Made by a program: the position numbers and the translations under genes. Source: Limnochorda pilosa (GTDB lineage: Bacteria > Bacillota > Limnochordia > Limnochordales > Limnochordaceae). From it: 64,000 nucleotides of DNA. Position 1 is the first letter of the stretch, and each line of letters begins with the position of its first letter. The stretch lies in NCBI RefSeq assembly GCF_001544015.1, contig NZ_AP014924.1, positions 1,674,001-1,738,000 of the forward strand, written 5' to 3'. The notes under the pieces were generated by a model. The model saw nothing but the letters and a program-made list of their open reading frames with translations. It ran no database searches and had not been told where the DNA came from. Shown one piece after another: positions 49,287 to 58,011 of this stretch.

Positions 49287-49547
49287 ATGGAGGTTCTCAA
49301 GGTGTCCGCAACGTCCAAGCCGAAAGCGGTGGCAGGTGCCCTGGCAGCAGTCCTTCGGGAGCACGGCTCGGCCGAGGTGCAGGCGGTCGGCGCAGGCGCC
49401 GTCAACCAGGCCATCAAGGCCATCGCCATCAGCCGCGGGTTCGTCGCGCCCAACGGCATCGACCTCGTGTGCATCCCGGCCTTCGCCGAGATCCAGATCG
49501 ACGGCGAGGAGCGCACCGCCATCCGGTTCATCGTGGAGCCCCGGTAG
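49287..49547 (+). CDS. spoVS: Stage V sporulation protein S
   Basis: SpoVS is a small Alba-like nucleic-acid-binding protein acting in sporulation and coat assembly in Bacillus. The 86-residue product MEVLKVSATSKPKAVAGALA, followed by VGAGAVNQAIKAIAISRG and AFAEIQIDGEERTAIRFIVE, matches almost the whole family. AGGAGGAGG lies before the ATG. It lies directly before a sigH-like gene. Confidence 0.95.
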   Translation: MEVLKVSATSKPKAVAGALAAVLREHGSAEVQAVGAGAVNQAIKAIAISRGFVAPNGIDLVCIPAFAEIQIDGEERTAIRFIVEPR

Positions 49548-49587
49548 GGTCGGACCGGGTTCTCTGGACTCGAAATTCCCAGAATCG

Positions 49588-49644
49588 TGTCGACATATGT
49601 GGGACGGGCCGGGCGGGCAGAGGTTCTGGGCGCGTCCCGCCCGG
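49588..49644 (+). promoter_or_regulatory. Spo0A-box-like site and inverted repeat before the sigH-like gene
   Basis: TGTCGACA at 49588-49595 differs at one position from the 0A box TGTCGAA. Downstream, CCGGGCGGG (49609-49617) and CCCGCCCGG (49636-49644) form a perfect 9-bp inverted repeat around 18 bases, with no T-run. A TAGGAT at 49648-49653 could be a -10 box. Each element alone is weak. Confidence 0.3.
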
Positions 49645-49687
49645 ACGTAGGATAGATCACGAAGCTCCAGCGTCGAGGAGGATCGGC

Positions 49688-50383
49688 GTGGCCAGCGCCA
49701 ACCAGAAGCGCGATCTCGAGCTGCTCCTGCGGATCGAGCGGAAGGACCCCGAGGCCCAGGAGGAACTGATCCGGAAGTACACGCCCATGGTCCGGCACAT
49801 CGTGCGCCGCCACTACGCCCGGGCCATGGATTTCGAGGACCTGTGCCAGGAGGGCTTCATCGGGCTCCTGCAGGCCATCGACCAGTACGACCCCACGCGC
49901 TACGACGTCGCCTTCAGCTCCTTCGCCTATCTGTGCATCATCCGGAAGGTGTACAACGCCATCAAGAGCGCGAACGGAGCCCGCAACCGCCCCCTCAACA
50001 CGGCAGTCTCCCTGCAGCACGCTGTCCAGGGACAGCAGGATCGGACCGTCCAGGAGACCATCCCGTCCGACGAGCCGGACCCGCTGGAACAGGTGGATGA
50101 GCGCCTATCGGCCGGCCGCCTGCAGCAGGTGCTTGCCCACCACCTCTCGATCCTGGAGTACACGGTGGCCGCCTTCCTGGCCCAGGGCTACTCGGCGCAG
50201 GAGATCGTGCGGGAGGTGGGTGTGAACGCCAAGGCGGTGGACAACGCCCGGACCCGGGTGCGGGCCAAGCTTGGCCGGCTGCTGCGCCAGTACGGCACCC
50301 TCCTGAACCCCACCCTGCCGCTCGCAGCCCGCCGGCGGACGGACCTGTACGTTCAGCTTCCGCAGCGGCATCAGGCCGGGTAG
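49688..50383 (+). CDS. sigH: SigH-like RNA polymerase sigma factor
   Basis: The 231-residue protein has sigma-70 region 2 (YTPMVRHIVRRHYARAMDFE, DLCQEGFIGLLQAID, FAYLCIIRKVYNAIKSAN) and a region 4 helix-turn-helix (GYSAQEIVREVGVNAKAVDN). The PLNTAVSL segment after region 2 matches Bacillus SigH (PLNSYVSL). SigH drives early sporulation genes including spo0A and spoVS. The GTG at 49688 follows GAGGAGG six bases upstream; the frame is open further 5' but without a better start. The C-terminal 25 residues are extra. Assignment to SigH rather than another group is an inference. Confidence 0.8.
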   Translation: MASANQKRDLELLLRIERKDPEAQEELIRKYTPMVRHIVRRHYARAMDFEDLCQEGFIGLLQAIDQYDPTRYDVAFSSFAYLCIIRKVYNAIKSANGARNRPLNTAVSLQHAVQGQQDRTVQETIPSDEPDPLEQVDERLSAGRLQQVLAHHLSILEYTVAAFLAQGYSAQEIVREVGVNAKAVDNARTRVRAKLGRLLRQYGTLLNPTLPLAARRRTDLYVQLPQRHQAG

Positions 50384-50415
50384 CGGCGTGTCCAGGTGCA
50401 GAGAGGGGACCCCTG

Positions 50416-50424
50416 TGCTAGAAT
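50416..50424 (+). promoter_or_regulatory. Extended -10 promoter for smc-ftsY
   Basis: TGCTAGAAT (TGn plus TAGAAT at 50419-50424) lies 30 bases before the smc start. No good -35 box is seen. Confidence 0.5.
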
Positions 50425-50453
50425 AGGCCCTGGCTATCGGGAGGAGGGGGCCC

Positions 50454-53400
50454 GTGCACCTGGAGTCCCTGAGCCTGCGCGGCTTCAAGTCCTTCGAGCG
50501 CCGCGTGGAGCTGCGTTTCGACCGGCACCTCACGGCGGTCGTCGGGCCGAACGGAAGCGGCAAGAGCAACATCGCCGACGCCATCCGCTGGGTCCTGGGG
50601 GAGCAGAGCATGCAGGCGCTCCGCTCCAAGAACCTGGTGGACCTCATCTTCGCCGGTACCGACCGGAGGCTGCCGGTGAACGTCGCCGAGGTGGTCCTCA
50701 CCGTCAACAACGAGGACGGAACCTTGCCCTTGCCCTACGCGCAGGTGGCCGTCACGCGGCGCGCCTACCGGGCGGGGGAGAGCGAGTTCTTCATCAACGG
50801 AGTGCCGTGCCGTCTCAAGGAGATCCACCAGATCTTCCTCGACACAGGCGTGGGCCGCCGGGGCGTCTCGCTGGTGGGCCAGGGCGAAATCGACGCGCTG
50901 CTCACCGCGACGCCGGAGCAGCGGCGCGGCTGGGTGGAGGACCTCGCGGGGATCGCCCGCTACCAGCTCCAGAAGGAGCAGGCGCTGGCCAAGGTTGAAG
51001 CCGCCCGCCAGGAGCTGACGCGCCTGCAGGACGTGATCGTGGAGGTGCGGGGCCAGCGCGACCGCCTGCAGGCCGAGGCGCTGCGCGCCCGCCGGCACCG
51101 GGAGCTGGCCGCACGCCTGCGGTCGGCCGAGTGGCGCCTCTATCTGCTGGCCCGGCGGGCGGCCGAAGCGCGGGTGGCGGAGGCAGAGGCGCGCCTCCAG
51201 GGGCTGCGGGAGGAGCTGGAGGCAGCCCAGCGGGCCCACGCGCAGGCCACGGTGGAATCCGAGACCCTCCGATCCCGGGCCGGCGGCCTGCGGGCGGAGG
51301 TGCTGGAGGGCGACGCGGAGGAGCGGGCCCTGGGCGAGCGGATGGCCTATCTTGGGCGGGAGGAAGGGGTTCTGGGGGTCGAACGGCGCCAGGCGGCCGA
51401 GCGGCTCTGGAGGGCCCGCGGCGCGCTGAGGCGGCTGCGGGCGGAGGCGGCGGGACGGGCGGCGAGTCGCCGGGAAGCCCGCCGGGCACGGGCTGAGGCG
51501 GCCAGCCGCCTGGCGCACGCGGAGGAACGCCTGCGGCGGGCGGAGGCCGAGCTGGCGGAAGCACGCCGGGCGGCGGAGGACCCGACGGGGACGTCCGGCG
51601 ACCTGCCGGCGCTGCGCGCGCGTGCCGCCCAGCTGCGGGAGAGCCTGGCCGCCAGGGAGGCCGAGGGCCGTGCCCTGGCCCGGGAGATCGAGGAGCGCCA
51701 ACACGAACGCGAGCGCGCGGCGAGCCGTCTCGCGGCGCTGGAAGAGGCGCTGGCGCGGGCCTCCGACGGGCATCGGGCCCGGGCGGCCGAGGAAGGGCAC
51801 CTGAAGGCGGAGCTGGACCGGCGGCGCGAGGCGCTGGCGGCGGCCGAGCGCGCCGCTGAGGAGGCCGTGCGGGCGCAAAGCCGTCTGGACCGGGAGGCCG
51901 AGGCGCTGAGGGCCCGCCTGGGGAGCCTGCGCCAGCTCCTCGCGGAGGGCCAAGGGTACAGCACCGGGCCCCGTTTGGTCCTCCAGCACCGGGAGCGTTT
52001 CCCCGGGCTGGTAGGATCGGTGGCCGAGCTCCTCCGGGTGCCTGCGGAGCTGGCCCGGGCCGCGGAGGCCGCCTTGGGCGGGGCAGGCCAGCACCTGGTC
52101 ACCCGCGACGCGGGCGCGGTGCAGGCGGCCATCGCGTGGCTGAAGGCGGGGGGCCGGGGGCGGGCCACCTTCCTTCCCATGGATCGCCTTCGCGCGGCGT
52201 CCCCGCTGCCGGCCCACCATCCGGCCCGCCGGCACCCGGGTGTGCTGGGGCTGATGGCCGAGATGGCGGGGGTGCAGGAGGGCTTCGAGACGCTCCTGAC
52301 CTACCTCCTGGGGCGGACGCTGGTACTCGACGGGCTGGAGTCGGCCCTGGACCTCCAGAAGTCCCCCGACATGCCCGGCGGCGGCGGTGCCCGGCTGGTG
52401 ACGCTGGAGGGCGAGCTGCTGCTGCCATCGGGCGCGGTGACCGGAGGGGCAAGCCGCCAGGAGGCGGGCGGGCTCATCAGCCGGCAAAGCGAGGTTGCGG
52501 ACCTCGAAGCGCGGGTCGCGCAGGCGGCCGCGGCTCAGGCGGAGGCGGCCGCCCGCGAGGAGGCTGCCCGGGAAGCGGAGCGTGCGGCCCGGGCGGCCCG
52601 CGACCGGGCGGAGGACGCCTGGCGTCAGGCGGCGACGGCCCGCTCGGCGGCCGCCCAGGAGGAAGAGCGCCTGCGCCGTGAGGTGGCGGCGCAAGGCGCC
52701 CAGGTGGAGGAGGCGCGTTCGGTCCATCGCGCCCGCGAGGCTGCCGCGGCCCGCCTGCGGGAGCAGGTGGAGGAGGCTGGCCGGCAGCTGGCCGGGCTGG
52801 AGCAGGAACTCGCCCAGGCCGAAGGCGACGCAGCTCGCCTGGAGGAGGCGCGTCAAGCCGCGCGCGCCACGGCGGAAGCCGCACTGGGCGCCGTGGGCGA
52901 AGCGCGCCTTGCCCGGCAGGAGGCGGCCCACCAGTGGCAGGAGGCGGCGCGCCGGCTGGAGGAGGAGCGCCAGGCGTGGCGCGCGTGGCGCGACCGTCTC
53001 GAGCAGGCAGCGGCCGAACTGCAGGACGGCGGAGCTGGCCGGCAGGCCTTGACCCGGCGCCGGGAGGACCTGCGTCGAGAGCGAGCGGCCGTGGAGGAGG
53101 CGCTGGCAGGGATACGCGGGAGGGTGGAGGCCCGCCGGGCCGAGCTGGGCCGGCTGGAGCAAGCCCTGGAGGAGAAGGAGCGGCGGCTGGCCGAGACGGC
53201 GGGCGGCGTGGAGGCCGTCCGGGGCACCGCCCACGCCGCGGAGTTGGAGCTGGTGCGGGAACGGTCCGAGCTGGAGCACCTGCTGCGCGACGCCCCGGAG
53301 CCCCCCGAGGAGGCCGAGCTCGCCCCGGGCCCCGGGGGTGCCGAGGCGGCGGCAGCGGGCGAGCCGGGGGCGGGGCCGGACCTGGACCGGCTGCGGGGCG

Positions 53401-54047
53401 AGGTGGAGCGCATGCGGGTGGCACTGGCCCGCCTCGGCCCGGTCAACCCCGTCGCAGAGGAGGCCTTCCAGGAGGTGGACACCCGCTTCCGCACCCTCGA
53501 AGCCCAGCGGGATGATCTGATCGCCGCCCGACGCGAGCTGGTGGAGATGGTGGAGACCATCGACCGTACCAGCACCGAGCGGTTCCAGACCGCCTTCGCC
53601 TCGCTCCAGCAGGCGATGCAGGAGCTCTTCGAGCGCCTCTTCGACGGGGGTGAGGCCCGCCTCGAGCTGACCCGCCCGGACGACCCCCTCCACTCGGGGG
53701 TGGAGCTCAATGTTCGCCCCCCGGGGAAGCGGTGGCAGCCGCTCATGGCCCTCTCGGGCGGCGAGCGGTCCCTCTGCCTGGTCGCGCTCCTTTTTGCCAT
53801 TCAGCGGGTGCGACCCAGCGCCTTCGCGCTCCTGGACGAGGTGGACGCGGCCCTGGACCGGCGCAACCTGGTCCGCTTCGTCTCGGTGCTGGAGGAGTTC
53901 TCCGCGCGGACCCAGTTCGTCCTGATCTCGCACCGGCCCGAGACGGTGGAGGCGGCCGGGGTCCTTTACGGGGCGACCCTCGACGGGGACGGCACCTCGC
54001 GCCTGGTCTCCTTGCGGGTGCCCGAAGCCGAGGGGGTTTCGCGATGA
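50454..54047 (+). CDS. smc: Chromosome condensation ATPase SMC
   Basis: SMC compacts and segregates chromosomes with ScpA and ScpB. The N-terminal head has SLRGFKSFERRVEL, VVGPNGSGKSNIADAIRWVL (Walker A) and LVGQGEIDALL. Two long coiled coils rich in Ala, Arg and Glu flank a hinge at about residues 510-650. The C-terminal head has LSGGERSLCLVALLFA (signature) and AFALLDEVDAALD (Walker B). Length is 1197, at the family norm. The GTG start follows GGAGGAGGG. The stop overlaps the ftsY start as ATGA. Confidence 0.97.
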   Translation: MHLESLSLRGFKSFERRVELRFDRHLTAVVGPNGSGKSNIADAIRWVLGEQSMQALRSKNLVDLIFAGTDRRLPVNVAEVVLTVNNEDGTLPLPYAQVAVTRRAYRAGESEFFINGVPCRLKEIHQIFLDTGVGRRGVSLVGQGEIDALLTATPEQRRGWVEDLAGIARYQLQKEQALAKVEAARQELTRLQDVIVEVRGQRDRLQAEALRARRHRELAARLRSAEWRLYLLARRAAEARVAEAEARLQGLREELEAAQRAHAQATVESETLRSRAGGLRAEVLEGDAEERALGERMAYLGREEGVLGVERRQAAERLWRARGALRRLRAEAAGRAASRREARRARAEAASRLAHAEERLRRAEAELAEARRAAEDPTGTSGDLPALRARAAQLRESLAAREAEGRALAREIEERQHERERAASRLAALEEALARASDGHRARAAEEGHLKAELDRRREALAAAERAAEEAVRAQSRLDREAEALRARLGSLRQLLAEGQGYSTGPRLVLQHRERFPGLVGSVAELLRVPAELARAAEAALGGAGQHLVTRDAGAVQAAIAWLKAGGRGRATFLPMDRLRAASPLPAHHPARRHPGVLGLMAEMAGVQEGFETLLTYLLGRTLVLDGLESALDLQKSPDMPGGGGARLVTLEGELLLPSGAVTGGASRQEAGGLISRQSEVADLEARVAQAAAAQAEAAAREEAAREAERAARAARDRAEDAWRQAATARSAAAQEEERLRREVAAQGAQVEEARSVHRAREAAAARLREQVEEAGRQLAGLEQELAQAEGDAARLEEARQAARATAEAALGAVGEARLARQEAAHQWQEAARRLEEERQAWRAWRDRLEQAAAELQDGGAGRQALTRRREDLRRERAAVEEALAGIRGRVEARRAELGRLEQALEEKERRLAETAGGVEAVRGTAHAAELELVRERSELEHLLRDAPEPPEEAELAPGPGGAEAAAAGEPGAGPDLDRLRGEVERMRVALARLGPVNPVAEEAFQEVDTRFRTLEAQRDDLIAARRELVEMVETIDRTSTERFQTAFASLQQAMQELFERLFDGGEARLELTRPDDPLHSGVELNVRPPGKRWQPLMALSGGERSLCLVALLFAIQRVRPSAFALLDEVDAALDRRNLVRFVSVLEEFSARTQFVLISHRPETVEAAGVLYGATLDGDGTSRLVSLRVPEAEGVSR

Positions 54048-54991
54048 GCTTCTTCGATCGATTGAAGCAGGGCCTGGCTCGAAACCGGTCGGGCTGGGTG
54101 GAGCAGGTGCGACGGACGGTGACGGGGGCCCTGCGGGTGCGAGGGCGCGTGGACGAGGAGCTGCTCGCCGAGCTGGAGGAGAGCCTGCTGGAAGCCGATG
54201 TGGGCCTCGCGGCGGTGGAGGCGGTCCTGGAGGCCCTACGCCAGCAGGCCTCTGCGGAGGGGCTCCGTTCCCCGGACCAGGTCCTGTCGGCCCTGCGTGC
54301 CCTTCTGGCGGAGGAGCTGAGGCGCCACCAGCAGTCGCTGGCGACGCCGCCCGAGGCGCCGGGGGTGATCCTGCTCCTGGGGGTGAACGGCTCGGGCAAG
54401 ACGACCACTGCGGCCAAGCTCGCGGCCCAGCTGGGCGGGGCGGGGCAGGTGATCCTGGGCGCCTGCGACACCTTCCGGGCCGCGGCGGGCGAGCAGCTCC
54501 AGGTGTGGGGCGATCGCATCGGGGTCCCGGTGATCCGGCAGGAGGCCGGTTCGGACCCGGCCGCCGTCGCCTTCGACACGGTGCAGGCGGCCCGGGCCCG
54601 GGGTGCCCGGTGGGCCGTCCTGGACACGGCGGGCCGCCTGCAGACCCGCAGCAACCTGATGAGCGAGCTGGCGAAGATCCACCGGGTGGTGGAGAGGGCC
54701 CTGGGTCGCCCGGCCGACGAGCGCCTCCTGGTGCTGGACGCGTCGGTGGGGCAGAACGGGCTCTCCCAGGCGCGCCTCTTCGGCGAGAGCGTGCCGCTGA
54801 CGGGCCTGGCGGTGACCAAGCTGGACGGAACGGCCCGGGGAGGGATCGTCCTGGCCATCACCCGGGAGCTGGCCCTGCCCGTGAAGCTCATCGGGGTGGG
54901 CGAAGGGGTGGACGACCTGCAGCCCTTCGACGCCGGCACCTTCGTGGACGCTCTCTTCGGCGAGGGTTCGCGGTCAGGGGCGGATGCTTGA
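54044..54991 (+). CDS. ftsY: Signal recognition particle receptor FtsY
   Basis: FtsY is the membrane-associated SRP receptor GTPase. The N domain (1 to about 95) is followed by the G domain with LLLGVNGSGKTTTAAKLA (G1), GACDTFRAAAGEQL, VLDTAGRLQTRSNLM (G3) and AVTKLDGTARGGIVL (TKxD G4). There is no long acidic A domain, as in other Gram-positive-type FtsY. Length is 315. The -35 of the ylxM promoter overlaps its last codons. Confidence 0.96.
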   Translation: MSFFDRLKQGLARNRSGWVEQVRRTVTGALRVRGRVDEELLAELEESLLEADVGLAAVEAVLEALRQQASAEGLRSPDQVLSALRALLAEELRRHQQSLATPPEAPGVILLLGVNGSGKTTTAAKLAAQLGGAGQVILGACDTFRAAAGEQLQVWGDRIGVPVIRQEAGSDPAAVAFDTVQAARARGARWAVLDTAGRLQTRSNLMSELAKIHRVVERALGRPADERLLVLDASVGQNGLSQARLFGESVPLTGLAVTKLDGTARGGIVLAITRELALPVKLIGVGEGVDDLQPFDAGTFVDALFGEGSRSGADA

Positions 54992-55016
54992 CGCGACCTG
55001 GCGTGCCCGGTATACT
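54988..55016 (+). promoter_or_regulatory. Promoter for ylxM-ffh-rpsP operon
   Basis: TTGACG (54988-54993) and TATACT (55011-55016) are exactly 17 bases apart. The -35 overlaps the ftsY stop codon. Confidence 0.75.
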
Positions 55017-55046
55017 GTCAACGTGTAAAGGTTGTATGGTTGACAG
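55015..55046 (+). promoter_or_regulatory. Inverted repeat over the ylxM transcription start
   Basis: CTGTCAAC (55015-55022) and GTTGACAG (55039-55046) are perfect 8-bp arms with 16 bases between them. The left arm begins in the last bases of the -10 box, and the right arm ends 14 bases before the ylxM ATG. It may be an operator or a leader stem close to the ribosome site. No known regulator is recognised. Confidence 0.5.
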
Positions 55047-55060
55047 GCTCGGAGGGCGTC

Positions 55061-55525
55061 ATGGCTCGCAGATCCGGCGCAGGGCAGACCCAGCCCGAGC
55101 AACGGCTGGAGAAGACGGTGGAGATGGGACTCCTCTACGACTCCTACGGGGAGCTTCTCACCGAGAAGCAACGCCGTTTCTTCGAGCTCTACTTTCTCGA
55201 CGACCTGTCGCTGGGCGAGATCGCCGACCAGTTCGCGGTGAGCCGCCAGGCGGTCTACGACATCCTGCGCCGCTCGCAGAACACCCTGGAGCGGATGGAG
55301 GCCAAGCTGGGGCTGGTGGCCGCCGAGCGGGCCCGGGCCGGAAGGCTTGCGAGCCTCATGACGGACGCGGAGCGGCTGGTGCAGGCGCTTGCCGATCCGG
55401 CTTCCGGAAGCCCCGAGGCCCGCAGGGCGGCGGAAGCGGTGAGGCGGGGCCTGGAGGGGCTGCGGAGCCTCGAGCGGGCCGACGCGGGAGGAGGGGCGGC
55501 CGGTGGCCTTCGAACGTCTGAGTGA
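55061..55525 (+). CDS. ylxM: SRP-associated helix-turn-helix protein YlxM
   Basis: YlxM is a small helix-turn-helix protein encoded with ffh; in streptococci it modulates SRP GTPase activity. EKTVEMGLLYDSYGELLTEK, RRFFELYFLDDLSLGEIADQ and FAVSRQAVYDILRRSQNTLE cover the family profile. The ATG at 55061 follows GGAGGGC. At 154 residues it is longer than the usual 110, with an Ala/Arg-rich tail. It overlaps ffh by 23 bases. Confidence 0.92.
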   Translation: MARRSGAGQTQPEQRLEKTVEMGLLYDSYGELLTEKQRRFFELYFLDDLSLGEIADQFAVSRQAVYDILRRSQNTLERMEAKLGLVAAERARAGRLASLMTDAERLVQALADPASGSPEARRAAEAVRRGLEGLRSLERADAGGGAAGGLRTSE

Positions 55526-56885
55526 GCGACTGCAAGCGGTCTTCCGGCAGCTCTCCGGACGCGGGAAGCTGGGCGAGCGCGACGTGGACGAGGCCCTGCG
55601 CGAGGTGCGCCGGGCGCTCTTGGAGGCCGACGTCCACTTCCGGGTGGTGAAGGAGGTCCTCGAGCGGATCCGGGCCCGCGCGGTGGGCGAGGAGGTGCTC
55701 TCCAGCCTCACGCCGGCCCAGCAGGTGATCCGCATCGTGCGGGACGAGCTCACCGAGCTCATGGGGGGCGCCAACCAGGGGATCGCCTTCGCGCCCCAGC
55801 CGCCCACGGTGATTCTCCTCTGCGGCCTCCAGGGTTCGGGCAAGACCACCACCGCGGCCAAGCTGGCCTTCCGGCTCAAGCAGCAGGGTCGCCGACCCCA
55901 CCTGGTGGCCGGCGACCTCTACCGGCCGGCGGCCGTGGAGCAGCTGCAGGTGCTGGCCCGGCAGGTGGGCGTGCCCTGCCACACCGGGGGCCCTCAGGCC
56001 GCGGGCGACGCGGTGGAGGCGGCGGCCCAGGGTGTGGCGGCCGCCACGGAACAAGGTGCCGACGCTGTCCTGGTGGACACCGCCGGCCGCCTCCAGGTGG
56101 ACGCGGAGATGATGGAGGAGCTGCGGCGCACCCGGGACCGGGTGAAGCCCCACGAGGTGCTGCTGGTCCTGGACGCGATGACGGGCCAGGAGGCCCTGAA
56201 CGTGGCCCGGGCTTTCCAGGAGGAGATGGAGCTGACCGGGCTCGTCCTCACCAAGACCGACGGGGACGCCCGGGGCGGCGCCGCCCTCTCGGCCCGGGCC
56301 GTGACCGGGCGACCCATCAAGTTCGTGGGCACCGGCGAGCGGGTGGAGCAGCTCGAACCCTTCCACCCGGACCGGATGGCCTCGCGGATCCTGGGCATGG
56401 GCGACGTGCTCACCCTCATCGAGCGGGCCGAGTCGGCCATGGACCAGAAGGAGGCGCAGCGGCTCACCGAGCGGATCCGGGAGGCCCACTTCACCTTGGA
56501 GGACTTCCTGGAGCAGCTTCGCCAGGTGCGGAAGATGGGCCCCATGGACGAGATCCTGGGGATGCTGCCCGGGCTGCCGGGCGGGGCGGGGAGCCTGAAG
56601 GGCCTCCAGGTGGACGAGCGGGAGCTGGGGCGGGTCGAGGCGATCATCCAGTCCATGACCCCCCAGGAACGGCGGAATCCCCAAATCATCGACGGTTCCC
56701 GGCGCCGGCGGATCGCGCGGGGCAGCGGCACCCAGGTCCAGGACGTGAACCGGTTGCTGAAGCAGTTCGAGCAAACCCGCACCCTGCTCCGGCAGGTGGC
56801 GGGTGCCCCTTTGGGCGCGGGTCGCAAGGCCTCGGGGGGCAAGGCGGCCAGGGGGTTGGGGCGCCTCTTCCGGGGCAGGCGGTAG
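55503..56885 (+). CDS. ffh: Signal recognition particle protein Ffh
   Basis: Ffh binds signal peptides and SRP RNA and delivers ribosomes to FtsY. The NG domain has LLCGLQGSGKTTTAAKLAF, AGDLYRPAAVEQL, VLVDTAGRLQVD and LTKTDGDARGGAAL. The Met-rich M domain (about 300-430) has MGPMDEILGMLPG and RRRRIARGSGTQVQDVNRLL, the RNA-binding helix-turn-helix. Length is 460. No SRP RNA gene is recognised in this window. Confidence 0.97.
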   Translation: MAFERLSERLQAVFRQLSGRGKLGERDVDEALREVRRALLEADVHFRVVKEVLERIRARAVGEEVLSSLTPAQQVIRIVRDELTELMGGANQGIAFAPQPPTVILLCGLQGSGKTTTAAKLAFRLKQQGRRPHLVAGDLYRPAAVEQLQVLARQVGVPCHTGGPQAAGDAVEAAAQGVAAATEQGADAVLVDTAGRLQVDAEMMEELRRTRDRVKPHEVLLVLDAMTGQEALNVARAFQEEMELTGLVLTKTDGDARGGAALSARAVTGRPIKFVGTGERVEQLEPFHPDRMASRILGMGDVLTLIERAESAMDQKEAQRLTERIREAHFTLEDFLEQLRQVRKMGPMDEILGMLPGLPGGAGSLKGLQVDERELGRVEAIIQSMTPQERRNPQIIDGSRRRRIARGSGTQVQDVNRLLKQFEQTRTLLRQVAGAPLGAGRKASGGKAARGLGRLFRGRR

Positions 56886-56905
56886 TCTCTCAGGAGGTGT
56901 TCGAG

Positions 56906-57184
56906 GTGGCGGTGCGCATTCGCCTGAAGCGGATGGGAGCCAGGCACCAGCCGTACTACCGGCTGGTGGTGGCCGACTCGCGGGCGGCGCGGGACGGGCG
57001 TTTCATCGAGAGCTTCGGGACCTACAACCCGATCTCGGACTCGAGCGAGATCCAGGTGGACGAGGAGAAGGCCCTGCTCTGGCTCGGACGGGGTGCCCTG
57101 CCGTCCGAGAGCGCACGCCGGATCCTGGAACGGGCCGGCGTGTGGGAGAAGTTCGAGTCCGCCCGCAGGCAGAAAGAGGCCTAG
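56906..57184 (+). CDS. rpsP: 30S ribosomal protein S16
   Basis: VAVRIRLKRMGARHQPYYRL is the standard S16 N-terminus, followed by DGRFIESFGTYNP and ALLWLGRGALPSESARRIL. I use the GTG at 56906 because it gives the usual M-A-V-R-I-R-L start and lies eight bases after AGGAGGTG. Length is 92, normal. It starts the rpsP-khpA-rimM-trmD-rplS ribosome module. Confidence 0.96.
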   Translation: MAVRIRLKRMGARHQPYYRLVVADSRAARDGRFIESFGTYNPISDSSEIQVDEEKALLWLGRGALPSESARRILERAGVWEKFESARRQKEA

Positions 57185-57187
57185 ACC

Positions 57188-57445
57188 GTGGACGAGAACG
57201 CGCTGGTGGAGATGGTCCGATGGATCGCGGGGCACCTGGTGGACCACCCCGACGAGGTCACGGTGAGCGTGGTGCGGGGCGAGCCGGCCAAGACGCCCAT
57301 CACGGTCCTGGAGCTGCGGGTTCACCCCGAGGACATGGGCCAGGTGATCGGCAAGCAGGGGCGCGTGGCCAAGGCGATCCGCACGGTGCTCAAGGCCGCA
57401 TCGGGGCGGGCAGGGCGGGAGGTCCGCCTGGAGATCGTGGAGTAG
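57188..57445 (+). CDS. khpA: KH-domain RNA-binding protein KhpA (YlqC)
   Basis: KhpA is a small RNA chaperone that pairs with KhpB/Jag and affects cell elongation in several Bacillota. The 85-residue product has ALVEMVRWIAGHLVDHPDEV and the KH loop MGQVIGKQGRVAKAIRTVL. It sits three bases after rpsP and before rimM, its usual place. Confidence 0.95.
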   Translation: MDENALVEMVRWIAGHLVDHPDEVTVSVVRGEPAKTPITVLELRVHPEDMGQVIGKQGRVAKAIRTVLKAASGRAGREVRLEIVE

Positions 57446-57459
57446 CTCCGGAACCCTGG

Positions 57460-58011
57460 GTGGCGGTGGGCCGGGTGCTGGGCCCCTGGGGCGTCGCAGG
57501 CTGGGTACGGGTGGAACCGCTCACCGACCGCCCCGAGCGCTTCCTGCGCCTGGAGCAGGTCCGCTTCCGGCCGGCGGCCGGGCGGCCGCTGCGCTCGGTG
57601 CGGGTGCGGGACGTCCAGGTGCAGGGGATCCAGGTGCGGCTGGCCTTCTCCGGGGTGGAGACCCGGGAGGAGGCCCTGGAGCTGGCCAACGGCCTCCTCC
57701 AGGTTCCCGCCGCCGAGGCGGAGCCCCTGCCCGAAGGCCGCTACTACCGGTTCCAGCTCCTGGGTCTGGAGGTCTGGACCGTTCCTGAAGGACGCAGGCT
57801 GGGGCGGGTGGTGGAGGTCCTGGAGACGGGCGCCAACGACGTCCTCGTGGTGCAGCGGGAGGAGGGCGGGGAGGTCCTGCTCCCAGCCCTTCGCCAGGTG
57901 GTGCGGCGGGTGGACCTGGACGCAGGGCGCCTGGAGGCGGAGCTGCTCCCGGGGTTGGAGGAGGCGACGGGGCGAGCCGATGCGCGTCGACGTGATCACC
58001 CTCTTCCCTGA
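57460..58011 (+). CDS. rimM: 16S rRNA processing protein RimM
   Basis: RimM helps mature the 30S head with S19. The N-terminal barrel has [20 protein letters not shown] and LTDRPERF; the C-terminal PRC barrel has [30 protein letters not shown] and [14 protein letters not shown]. The GTG at 57460 is the earliest sensible start and lacks a strong ribosome site; a GTG at 57466 is possible. The last 32 bases overlap trmD. Confidence 0.92.
   Translation: MAVGRVLGPWGVAGWVRVEPLTDRPERFLRLEQVRFRPAAGRPLRSVRVRDVQVQGIQVRLAFSGVETREEALELANGLLQVPAAEAEPLPEGRYYRFQLLGLEVWTVPEGRRLGRVVEVLETGANDVLVVQREEGGEVLLPALRQVVRRVDLDAGRLEAELLPGLEEATGRADARRRDHPLP

Noticed and set aside
50418-53933. A 1171-codon open frame on the minus strand across smc
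   Set aside because: It is low-complexity antisense to a well-defined SMC protein.
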